Below are positions 1-11,200 of a stretch of DNA of 64,000 bases, piece by piece. Below the pieces are notes generated by a model. The model saw nothing but the letters and a program-made list of their open reading frames with translations. It made no database searches and was not told the DNA's origin. A program made the position numbers and the translations under genes. Position 1 is the stretch's first letter; each line of letters starts with the position of its first letter. This DNA is from Clytia hemisphaerica (taxonomy: Eukaryota; Cnidaria; Hydrozoa; Leptothecata; Clytiidae), in the NCBI GenBank assembly GCA_902728285.1, contig CACVBU010000271.1:2113717-2177716 (forward strand), in the 5' to 3' direction.

Positions 1-432
1 AAACTTTTTCTAGCTTCCCGATTTAATTGTCTTGTCTTAATGCTTTTACATTCTTCACACTCAAAGCTTGCGATATAATTGTTATCTATTTCCACAAGCT
101 CTACATCTTTTTCTTCACAACACTTGATACCATCCGTATTTGTACCAACAAGATTATCCACCAAACTACTTAAAGAAGCCTTCATAAATCGACAACTATC
201 AATAAATCTCAACATACATTTCTTTGTTTTCTTCCTCATTTTCCCATTTTTATCTTCATACATTACAATATTTCCATCCTTATCTCTAACATCAACATAA
301 ATTGGAACCGAAAAACTGATATACTTCTCTGTATTCTCTGCAAGAACTTTACAAATTTTCAAATCATCAAAATATTCAACAAAATTTGAAAGTTCATTCC
401 TTTCAAATTTTCGACAACTTTTTTTGATGACT
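1..432 (-). mobile_element. Polinton/Maverick-type DNA polymerase B fragment (5' side, runs off window)
   Basis: The minus strand is open from about 432 down to base 1 and beyond. The translation contains a short segment with an IDS-x-RFM-x2-SL-x2-LV-x-NL pattern, which I recognise from type-B, protein-primed DNA polymerases of Polinton/Maverick elements and related virus-like elements. It is Lys- and Cys-rich (CCEEKD, CEECKS). A stop lies just upstream (about 435), and the sequence beyond it is AT-rich repeat, so the copy looks truncated on that side. No integrase, ATPase or capsid gene is in the window. Alternatives are an adintovirus-like insertion or a linear-plasmid polymerase. It is a degenerate old genomic copy as far as seen here. 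Confidence 0.6.
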
Positions 433-840
433 CAGCATTTTTTCAAATCGCGCGGATCATTTTTGTCGCGCGGAAAATTTTTTTGGTCGCGCGGGCGATT
501 TCTAATTTTGACCACTTTTATTTTTCACTTTCAAAAATTTTAAAATTTCCCCATTTTCAATTCTCAATTTTGAGATCTCAAATTTTTTTCGAAATTTCTA
601 ATTTTGACCACTTTTATTTTTCATTCTCAAAAATTTTCCCATTTTCAACCTAAAAATCTCGACCTAAAAAACACCTCATTTGAAGCGGTAATTTTACGAT
701 AATTTTAGGTAATAATAGATGTCAAAAGCACCTCATTCAAAGCGGTAATTTTACGATAATTTTAGGTAATTCTTGACCTAAAAACCACCTCATTTGAAGC
801 GGTAATTTTACGATAATTTTTGATAATTTTAGATGTCCCA
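433..840. repeat. AT-rich tandem repeats
   Basis: A 31-base phrase (around 'tttctaattttgacc') occurs twice at about 509-620. A second phrase containing 'gaagcggtaattttacg' occurs three times at about 676, 732 and 790. Three 'cgcgcgg'-type words lie at 450-500. No gene is visible. Confidence 0.6.
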
Positions 841-893
841 GGTCGCTCCAAAACCTATCTCTCTAGCCCTTCGGGCTTTAAACTCAATGGTCT
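841..893. repeat. End fragment of the CATTGAG-terminus MITE
   Basis: This block carries an 'agcccttcgggctttaaact' terminus ending in 'caatgg'. It matches the right end of the elements at 48418-48703 and about 44400-44670. Only one end is present, so it is a truncated copy. Confidence 0.45.
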
Positions 894-1433
894 GTGACAC
901 AGGGGTGTTCTTATAGAGTATGTAGATTCTTTTGGAAACAAAGTGTCTAGGTGTGCCGTAAATAAGCACAGAAAATTGCCAGCCTTACCTCTCGACGATA
1001 CATTGAGTAGCACCAACAGGATATTCACCCATTTTCGTCTCATACTATTCCATCAAGGGGAAGAAGATTACCCGCATCAGATTTGAAATTATTCTTTAAT
1101 TCATTTTCCCTAGTCATTCGTAAAAGTTCCATTAAAATAAAGATTTCAGAAAATCGCGAAAGTGTTTGTTGAGTAAAATTCGTGAACTTAAATGTTTTTA
1201 TGTATTTTATAAACTCGATAATCGTTTCAAAAAGAGAATGAGTTTTCAGTTCTTCCTGCGCATGAAACAGCAAAATGTCTATATGCTCCTTTCACTTTCG
1301 TATTATCCTAGACTATGCTATATATAGTCTAAGACAAATCACTATCTAAGAAATAGCCAAAAGCAAAAAAAAAATCGCAAACAGGCTTTTTGCCGAAAAT
1401 AGTTTACAGCCGGTAGAGTTTGCCATTTTGTTT

Positions 1434-1541
1434 CTTCCGAAACTCTTCTCCACCGATTTATTCCTGTAGGCCGCCATAGCGCCATACAGCCATATTTCCC
1501 GCCTTACTATCACTGCAAGGGCGATAACATTGTCGTCAATA
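1434..1541 (-). repeat. Interspersed repeat shared with 42412-42530
   Basis: The reverse complement aligns with 42412-42530 through 'acaatgttatcg', 'cagtgatagtaa' and 'atggcg..tatggcg'. In both copies an ATG follows shortly after the shared block. It may be a transposon end or a mobile upstream region. The rest of 894-2157 shows AT-rich sequence and, at 1990-2157, the probable 3' UTR of the channel gene. Confidence 0.5.
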
Positions 1542-2157
1542 TCAAAAAGTTACCTCTATAAGAATACCCAGACAAGCAATGAGATAAATGAAAAATAGTA
1601 ATAAAACTACATTTCTTTAATCCAAATTCATTTTTTAATTAAATTTCGAAATTCAGACAGTGACCTCATTTATCACACGCTAGCACAAAAAAAATTCCGA
1701 ATTTCCATTTTAAATAATGAATATTTTATTTCTACTTTTTATTTTACGATATGATTAAATATAAAGTTTCACGCAGGTACTTTTAATTATTCATTGAATA
1801 CAATCACGAAGATATAATTTTTACGAAGGTCTTATCCGTATGAAACCATCGTCAGGTTAAACCAAAATGATCTAACTGCAAAATAGAAAATTTCAATGAT
1901 GGATGAAAAATCCCCTTTTCTTGATGGAAATTTTTTTTCTTTTGTGCACTTTTAAACCTAAACTATAAACATCAAAGTTTAAGATGGTAACACTTTCAAG
2001 TTCCAGTCCCTGTCGATTGCCAATTCTTAGCTTTTTTGTGTTTATATACTCGATACAACCTTCATATATTGACTTGCAAATCCCAAATAAACAATGTGTT
2101 GCGTTTTGTGCATACTTTGTCAACTTTGTCAATTACATACCAAGAACTTGTTTTTGT

Positions 2158-2264
2158 TTACGTCGTTGCCATGCAATTTAATGACGTCAAAAAGAAGAAT
2201 AGAAATTCGAATCCGGTGATGAAACTGAATCCGAGACCAAGCCCGATTGCTCCACCCATGGTCG
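2158..2264 (-). CDS. DEG/ENaC exon 6 (TM2, pore, C-terminus)
   Basis: The acceptor is TTTCTTTCAG|CG and the stop TAA is at 2160-2158. It encodes GGAIGLGLGFSFITGFEF, the TM2/pore signature with G-x-S and the conserved Glu. Only about ten residues follow TM2, so the cytosolic tail is very short. Confidence 0.87.
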
Positions 2265-5200
2265 CTGAAAGAAAGATTTTGAAAAATTCCATAAGGGAAC
2301 ATTATAGAAATGACCCATTATAGTAACTAAACATGTCTTCCTTTTGACATTTTAAAATCGTTTAAATAATTTTCATGAATGTTTTATATTCATTTCAATA
2401 GCTTTACTAGTTTTTAAACCTAAAACCCTCTTAAACAAAACTCAAAACCACACCCACTTCTCACAGACCCACTGGAAAAATTGGCCAAAATATTGTCCCC
2501 AGTGGAAAATTGAACCCCAATTTTTGTCCCTGCTGAAAATAATTAGAAAGCGAATCCTCACTGCAAAATATTGTGCTATTTTATCTATCCCCACTGAATC
2601 TTCTGGCTAATATCAATCCCATCGAGTTTGGGCTGAAAAAATCCTGCCGGGTCTGTGAGAAGGAGGTGTTCCTAAATGCGAATGAGACCAATATACAATT
2701 AAGTAAAACCACTATTCGCACCATAATATTACCCGAAAGAAGTCTAAGGGACTAAAATATTTCTTACCAGGGTGTGACGTAATAAAAGGTGAGACGAACA
2801 CATTTTGGCAAATTTTTCCAGTGGGAAGAGGTTCTTAGTGGGCCTGTGAGAAGGGGTGTATTGTTATATCTCAATAAGGAAAGAAATCCTATTGATTCCA
2901 GGTCAAAAAGTCTACTGGGATGATTTTTTTAGTGCAGTTTTTTCATTGAATCTCAAATGGGCGTAAAAACAAAGTCAACTTCCCAGTGGGTCTGAAACTG
3001 TGAGGTATTTTCCTTCAATGGGGATGGTAACGAAATTCTGGCTAAAATTTTCAGTGATGTTGCGGTCCCACTGGGTCTGTAACACAGAGGTCTCTTTGAA
3101 ATAATCATTTGATTTGTTGAAAGGTAAACTACACAAATATTCGTAGCGAAGAAAATTGATTACATTTTAGGCCAAAACTTTGTCGGCACCAAGTGACTAA
3201 ATTTTGGCTTGGTGACTAAAATTAGGGCCAGCTAAAAATTAAGGCTGACTAAGTTTTGGCCGATAAGGTATAAATTTACCTATGAGAGAATTCCAAGAGA
3301 CGGCTGGTTGCATTTCCTCTGTCTCAATCGTGCTATCGAAAAACGCAACATGGATTTTCAAGATATTATCACTAGAAAAAGAATAAAAAAAGAATTGCCA
3401 TCTCTTTACCATAGAGTACTGTCACATGCTACAGGAGTAGTATCACACGCTACAGGATGTAGCAGCTAATTTAGTCAGGAAAGATTAAATCTGACTAGAA
3501 TAATAGATTAGGGTTTTTGCTCAAGTACATAACATTCTCCACCATTCACCTTATCCTGTCTCCAAGGAAATAAATATACGGAAAATCCGGAACAAGTAAA
3601 ATATTTCCATATTGTCCGAGCAAATGTCTGATGGCTGGTTTATCGGTGACCCAAAAATGCACTTTTTGTGTTATAAAAAGCGCAGGGCACTTTTGTAGCA
3701 AAATGGCGTTAGATTGCTACTATATCTCTACATGCAACAACATCTTCTCGTCAATTTATATTTTGTACATGTAAAATACGAGATATATTATACTCTTTTT
3801 AACCAATCAGATTGCTGATATTTTTTGGATCGCCGACATGATTATTATCTACCTGACCTGATATATTTTTCAATCTCGTTGATACTTCTGTTATTGAACT
3901 TTGGTATTGTTTTCTTCATTTCTTCATATACAGATTGACTTCCGATTCGGTATGTTGATTTTCGGACGGTGTACGACTTTCGGACGCATTCATTCGGACA
4001 TGTATGGTAGCAAGTGTTTTCGAAAACATCGCCTTCATACAATTCATCTATGAATGTGATGAGTGAGAGTAAGAGGGGAACTTTTGGGTTCAAAGAATGT
4101 ATAGAATATATTCAAGAAAGTGCTCTATACCATCGGTAGAGTGATATACCAGCCAAGAATAAAGACAAATTTTTTTTCCGATACTCTGAGTTTCGTGCCG
4201 TTTCAGGCAGTCTTCAGTCAGTATAGAATACACGCTTTTCTTTTTATAAGAATAGTAATTTTTGGCTGAGGGTGAGCATTATTCTTATTTTTCTATTGTT
4301 CTAAACATTAGGCCTATTGTTCTAACTTTGAAATCTCACCCTGATATTCTTATAGAAGTTATTCTTATAAAAGAAAAGGCGTGTATATTCTGTATTCTCT
4401 ATGAAGAACTTGCATTTCTACATGGATATCAAATGTGTAAAATCACTATTTTTTGCGATTCGCTTTGACAGGACTTGACAGTGTATATTTTTACAAGCCA
4501 TGCTTCTGCTTGTCGTCTACACGTTCCTTTTATATACACGTTTTTTTTTATATAAGGAACACGTTTATAAGGAACTCGAGGCTCAAAATGGTCCAAAAAA
4601 TAAGGAATTGTTTAGGAACTGCTCAGGCTGAGAATAAGAAAACAAGTTTTAAGGAACAGTAAGAGATGGTTATCCAAACTTAGCAGCTATGTAAATAAGG
4701 AACTCGATAAGGAACTTTGAGGCTGAAATTCTCTGTAAAAATAAGGAACTCCAGGCTCAGAGCAAAGTTAAGGTTCCTTATAAAAAAAAACGTGTAATAA
4801 CATCAAAAAATTTTGAAGCCTTCTGATATTCTTAACTTATTCTTAGTTTTAAGCGCCGTAAAATGTTCTTGAAATTATTCTCAATATCTGTTTTAGAGTA
4901 TTTTGTACAATTTCCTAAGAAATCGTTTTTTTTAGAGTTCTTAAATTCAAAGTCTCGAATAGTTCTTACATTCTTAATATTTTACATTTTAGCCATCGAA
5001 GCCTTATGTTTTTGTGTTTTTTGTTCTTATAAAAAACGTATAGCAAATGATAGATGTCGAATCAAACCTTGAATGATCTAGAAATACTAAGAATACACGT
5101 TTTTTCAATAAGAACAAACTTTATAAGAACATAAGGCTTCGATGGCCAAAATGTTAAGAATAAGCTAAGAACGTTTTAAGGCTTCCCAGACTTTAAAACA

Positions 5201-8200
5201 CATAATTTCTTAGGAAAATTGACAAAAATAATAAAAAAATGGTGAAAATACAGTAAAAAACATATTAAAAACATTTTTAGGCTTAAACCTCAAAAAGTTA
5301 AGAACATCCGAAGGCTTCAAAATTTTTGGGTTTATAAAGAAAACGTGTACTTACTCAGAACTTGATAATAGGTTGGAAGATCTTTAAGCAAACAAAATTC
5401 ATAACCTAAAACATATAAGTGAGAAAATATCACTTTATTTTCAACGGATGAGGAGCCAATGTATTTTTATTTACCTAAAAAGCGTTGATTTCACTCTACT
5501 GATTAAAGTATGATTTAGCATTAACTTTTTTTTTCATAAGAACAATTTTATAAATACAATGAGGCCCAAAAATGCCAAAAAATAAGAACAATTTAAGAAC
5601 AGTGGAGAGGCTGAAGTTAGAGAGTTATAGCAAAAAGAATTACTGGTTTCTAAAATCCTCTAAATAGTAAAGCAAATAGCCAAAACTTGTTTTTTACCTT
5701 AGAAAAAATAAGAATAAAATAAGAACAATTCAAGGCTCAAAGTGCCAAAAAATAAGAACAGCTGAGCCTCAGCAAAAATTTACTGGTTCTTATAAAAAAA
5801 GTGTAGTTTTTCTTAAATCCAAAATTTCGCTTTTGCCACTAGTTCCGGATTATTTTGTGTGCTTCCGTATAAAAGATTACATCATGAATATCATGAATCA
5901 ACTAAAGTACTACATTTAATACCGATTTAAGTCAATATTTACTGCTATGAAAATCCAGTGAGGTTTCGACGTTTCTAACGGCTCTAATCTAGAAAATTGG
6001 GCAGTGGTTGGTTGAAGTTCGTTAAGATATAAAAATCGTTAAAAGGCTTTACCTTTCTTCATAGTCTATTACCTCTGGCGATATAACTTAAGTTTCTAGC
6101 GGAGGGAGGGACTATATTAATGTTTAGTAGTATTTTGTAGTATATGTTCGTAGTGTACCCTGTGTTTATGATTATCAATAAAGAAAAAAAGGCGTTAAGG
6201 TATTCCGATAAAAATACTAACCATCATTTATGAGAGAGCGGAATTCTTCTCCAACACAAGCCATATTCTTGTATATGTGACCAATAATACAATCAATAAT
6301 ACAAAGACCTTTGCTGTATTTCAGTATCGGATCAAGAAAGTTGAATGTTTTGGTACCACAATGGGTATTATAGGGACTCGGTAACATTTTATTCTGAAAG
6401 AGTAAAGAACATCGAAATTACTGTTCGTCCAAGTTTTGATCCCATCATCCTTTGCATTAATTGCTTTTGCAAGTCAATTACACTTATTGACAATACAAAA
6501 GTAATAACTTGCACGCATTACGAATCAAGATGAAAAGGATTGTAGGATTGAATTTCGGTCAAATGTTAAAAGTAATAATCATGACGTTTGCATAGCGGTG
6601 TGCTATTTAATTAATCACCAGATAATTTAGACATTTTCATAAATTACGTCACGAACATCACTTACCTCGTATCCAGATAATTTCCATGGTGATCATATCC
6701 CTTGAGACATCAAATGATCTTTGTTATGAATAGAAAGTAATTGTAATAAAATAGGCTGGGAGTTAATCACCATGGCAATAATTTCAAAACGAGGCAAGTG
6801 ATGTTCGTGATATAATTTATGAAAAGGTCTATTTAGACGGAATTGCATAATTAAGATCCACTGTTAGAGACCAAAATGTGACGTATAAACTTTGTCTGTA
6901 CGTAATCCCAGCTGGCACACAACGTTGTTTCAACGTCCATCTAATGTTTACAACGTCCATATAACGTTAGATGAACGTTGAAACAATGTTGTGTGCCAGC
7001 TGGGATAGAATCATATTTTTTAGATATTTTTAAATTATGTCTAGTAATTTCAAATGGTTATTTTCACAGAAATCTAACAAACTGCATAATTCATGGATAG
7101 TAGTCAAAGCAAGGATTTATTATACACTGGATATAAAAGTAACAGATTTTTGCCGATTTCTCGTGTACTAGCTATGTCCGCAGTAATGATATTATTGTTC
7201 ACTCTCCTTCCCTCATTAAATGATTTTTCGAAGCATTTGTATTGCATTTCTTATCGAAAATCACTCATCCAATTCCCAAAAGAGACTTAAAACTTTCCTG
7301 TGAGAGTCAGATTCTTCCACTTAATTGCTAATTATAAGTCGTTATGACGTTTCAAGCTGTGAGAAAGATGCAAAAGACGTGTTGTGTATAAGAAATTTAA
7401 TGTTGACACCGGAAATTTTCAAACTTCAACCTCAAAAAAACCACTTTGCCACCACGTGCCTCCAAAGGATTTTCATACCACAGTGGAGCCAAGACACTCG
7501 AGTCTTATGTATGTTAATTTAGTCTCTTCTGGGGACAGTCTTGGAAAGACTGAAAATTGAAAATTGAAAATTTCGTGTCACTATAAGCATTTTGCGTGAA
7601 TTTCTTGTCTAATGATGTTTTTCTCACATTACATTTCACAAATGTATCCAGCTCGGAATGCTAGCCTTACTTTCAAACTTTTTTTCTGCAAATGTACAAA
7701 AATAAAGAGCTACAGAACTTTTTAAAAATAAGACTGATAAACATTTTTTTAAATTAGACATCTTCGAGCCGCCATGACAGTTGTCCTTTGCGGACAAAGC
7801 TAGAACATCAATTGTTTTCTGAAACAATGAAAATACAATGATCGCTCTCCATCGTTTTATGAGTCGTTTATCCAGTGTATAATAAATCTTTGGTCAAAGC
7901 TTCTAAACAAAACTTTAAGGGAGAACACTGTGTTTTTTTACTCCTCTATTTAAACAGAATGGAAGAAATTTATATTTTTAAAAGGCTTAGAAATTATCAC
8001 TAGGTTGGACCCTTGCTTCGAATTGTTTTGTATCTTTAGCAACAGGATCTAAATATTCACTACCATAAGCGTCACAGCCCAGCTGGCACACAACGTTGCT
8101 TCGACGTTTTTCTACTATTCTGCTGAGGCTTATAACAGTCTGTTCCTCTAAAGGATCCTGCATTGTAACACGCATGCATAATTTGTCGTTCTTTTTGTCT

Positions 8201-11200
8201 ATTTTTAGTAATGCAGGATTCTTTAGATAAACCCCCTCTAAATAATATATAGAAATTAGTTTCCTTCAAGCGGAACCCCATGGGATCCTCCCCCAGAAAG
8301 ATGGGGGGATCAACTTTTGTCCTGATGGAGGGGAAGTGGATATTTTCACCTTGATGGGGAGACTAATGCAAATGGGGGATCTCAGGATATTTTATGGGAA
8401 GTGGGGGTAGAAATTGCAGAAGTTAGATATAACATTTCAAATAGATGATTAAATGTTGGGTCACAAAAATATTTTTTCCAATTGGGGGAGCCCTGGAAAA
8501 AGAGTAGGTGGGGGAGAATACCAACCAAATGGGGGTTTTAGGCCCCAAACTAAGATTTAATACCTCTTTTTCGGTGATCTTTGCAAAAAGTGTTGTTCCA
8601 GTGGAAAGTTGAATAACTCCATTAATCGGTATGTGATCATCACGTGTCCCGAAACTCTCAAACATGGTAATAACAACATTAGAGAAGGAAAGGTTTTCTA
8701 TCATGGCTTTTCCAAAATCCAATACTAAATCAAAACCGTTAAAGTAACCACCAGATCTTTTCGGTGCTTTTAAAGACTGCGATAATGACGATTCCAATCC
8801 ATTGAATTGGTAACAAGAATCTGAAAAATAAAGAACGAGAAAATTAATAAGAAAAACCTATATTTGGAACACTCGGAGCTCTGGCAATAGACCTTATCGG
8901 AGTTTTTAATTTTTCTAAAACAGCGATGCATTATGGGATTGTTTCGGGGGTATTACAATAGAATTCCCTCGAGGAATTCTTAAAAGATTTCTATTGTTAT
9001 ACCCCCAAAACAATCCCACAATGCAAAAAAATCAAAAACTCCGATAAGATTTATTTTCATAAAATCTACGGGCTACTTAGGCAAGTGCACGGATAGTACG
9101 GATGTGCTGCCCCTTGATGCTTTTTTGGAACGTTAGGAAGGGTAGGAAAATCAGAAACTTAGATTTCAATCCCAGGAAAAATAGGAAAATGTTTAACTTT
9201 TTTTCCCCAGAAAGATCGAAATCTGGTCAAATAAGTCTCAATAAAAGTATTCGAATTCAAAAAACTTTCCTTTTTTCCTCCGTTTTAGTCCTGCTGTAAG
9301 GATCCGTCGGGAAGCACAAACCCGTTAACTTACAACTACGGAAGCCCATTAGTGCCATTTAGATTTTCCTTTAATTTTTTAACAAACTAAAAAAATTGAC
9401 GACGAACTTAAAAAATTGCACTGGGCGAAATAAGAGATTTCCAATTCTGGAAATATCTTGAAAATATGATATTTCCATATACTTTTGTAAATATGGAAAT
9501 ATGACTTTTCTATATTTCCAAAGTTGTGGAAATATCATATTTCATGATATTTCCAAATCTGAAATTCATTGAAACATCATATTTTCAAAATATTACCAAT
9601 TTTTGAAAATATCATATTTCCAAAAGTTGGAAATATTTTGAAAATATGATATTTCAGATTTGGAAATATCATGAAATATGACATTTCCACAACTTTGGAA
9701 ATATAGAAAAGTCATGTTTCCATATTTACAACAGTACACGATTTTTTTTTTTAAGAAACTAGTTTTACCAAGCAGCCTCAATGTTTCTTAAGAAATCGGC
9801 CTTTTGAGCCTTAAATGTTTCTTACATGTTTCTAAACTTTTTGACATAATTAGCCTTGATTGGAAGGTTCTTATAAAAAACCGAATTAAAAAATGTTATT
9901 TTCTCATTCTCAGCCTCAGCATGTTTCTTAGATGTTTCTTAGTTTTTAGGCATTCTGAGCCTCATGTTTCTTAAAAGTGTGTTTCTTAAAAAAAAAAGAC
10001 GTGTATATTGAAATATCATATTTTCAAGATATTTCCAGGATTAGAAATCTCTTATTTCGCCCAGTGTGACGACGAAACTAAAAAAATTGACGACGAAACT
10101 GAGAAATTGACGACGAAACTGAAAATAAATTATTATTTCGTTTCGTCGTTGAAAAAATTGACAACGAAACTACAAAGTTGACGATGAAACTGAAAATAAA
10201 TTGTTATTTCGTTTCGTCGTTGAAAAAAATGACAACGAAACTAAAAAAAAATTGAAAATGGTGGCCCTAATGGTTTCAAAATGCAAATATCGTTGATTCT
10301 GGTGGATTCTGAAGATGGATTTGATAGTTCTGGTGAATGCAATCCTGGTGAAGATGGTTCTTATGAATGAGATGCTGGCAATGATGAACCAGAATAATGA
10401 TGTGACAGTGGAGATTGTTGGAATCACCAGTGTCATTGGAATCATTGGAAATAATCAATGATGAAATGAATAGTTCAAATGATAATTTGAAATGATAGTT
10501 CAATTTTTTAGTTTCATTGTAAATTTGTTGAAAGCTGTCAAAAGGCCAAAGGATGATAGAATGATTTCGTTCCAATTTCCTAAGGTGAGATAAATTTGCC
10601 TTCTAACTTCTGATTGGGACGGATTCCACTGTGTGCAAATCATTTTTCGTCTGAAACGTTCCAAGCAAATACTGTAAGGTGAGCTCAGATTTTTATTTAT
10701 ACTTCGTCTTAATCATTCTAAGCTTTTTTGGCTGACTTTCCAGCGCAGCTGGTTTATCCATCTTTAAGTTAGAAGAGAATTCACACAAATCTAACACTAC
10801 CAACTTTTCCAAGGCTAACTAACTTGAGAACAGATTGTTTATTTTCACCTCTACATAGATCGTCAGTTAGTTCAGCATCTTTCTGAAATTCAATGTAAAT
10901 GTTACAAAAACTCCACATCTGTTATCAGGTTAGTAACTATTTAACATACCGCAAAAAAAAATTGTTACCTTCTTGAATGTAACGAGCTGTGAACCAAGAG
11001 GTGTCACATTTTTGACCATAAAAGTTACAGCTTCCTCCTGGTGCTAAATGTTCCAACACGTCTGATTGGAAAATTTCTTCAAACGGAAGATCGTAAGAGT
11101 TGATAAACTTTGTTTTCGTATCAATCCCTTTTTGAATCAAATCCTGAATGAAACGGCCTGTGTTGTTGCTGTTGTGGTCCTTCTCCTTATTGCCTAACGA

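Larger units (their letters stand above)
9381..10262. repeat. GACGACGAAACT short tandem array, split by a palindromic element
   Basis: The phrase 'attgacgacgaaactaaaaa' repeats before 9419 and from 10067 to 10262, partly as its inverse ('ttcgtttcgtcgttg'). The element at 9419-10066 has separated the array. Confidence 0.65.

Noticed and set aside
989..1043. Minus-strand ATG with a hydrophobic 18-residue start and a GTAAGG donor, like a signal-peptide exon
   Set aside because: Too short, no downstream exon recognisable, and it overlaps MITE-end sequence at 841-893 downstream.
10170..10575. Two overlapping 91-99-codon minus-strand frames
   Set aside because: Composed of repeated 'atgatgg/ttctggtg' simple sequence inside intron 1 of the channel gene; no domain pattern.
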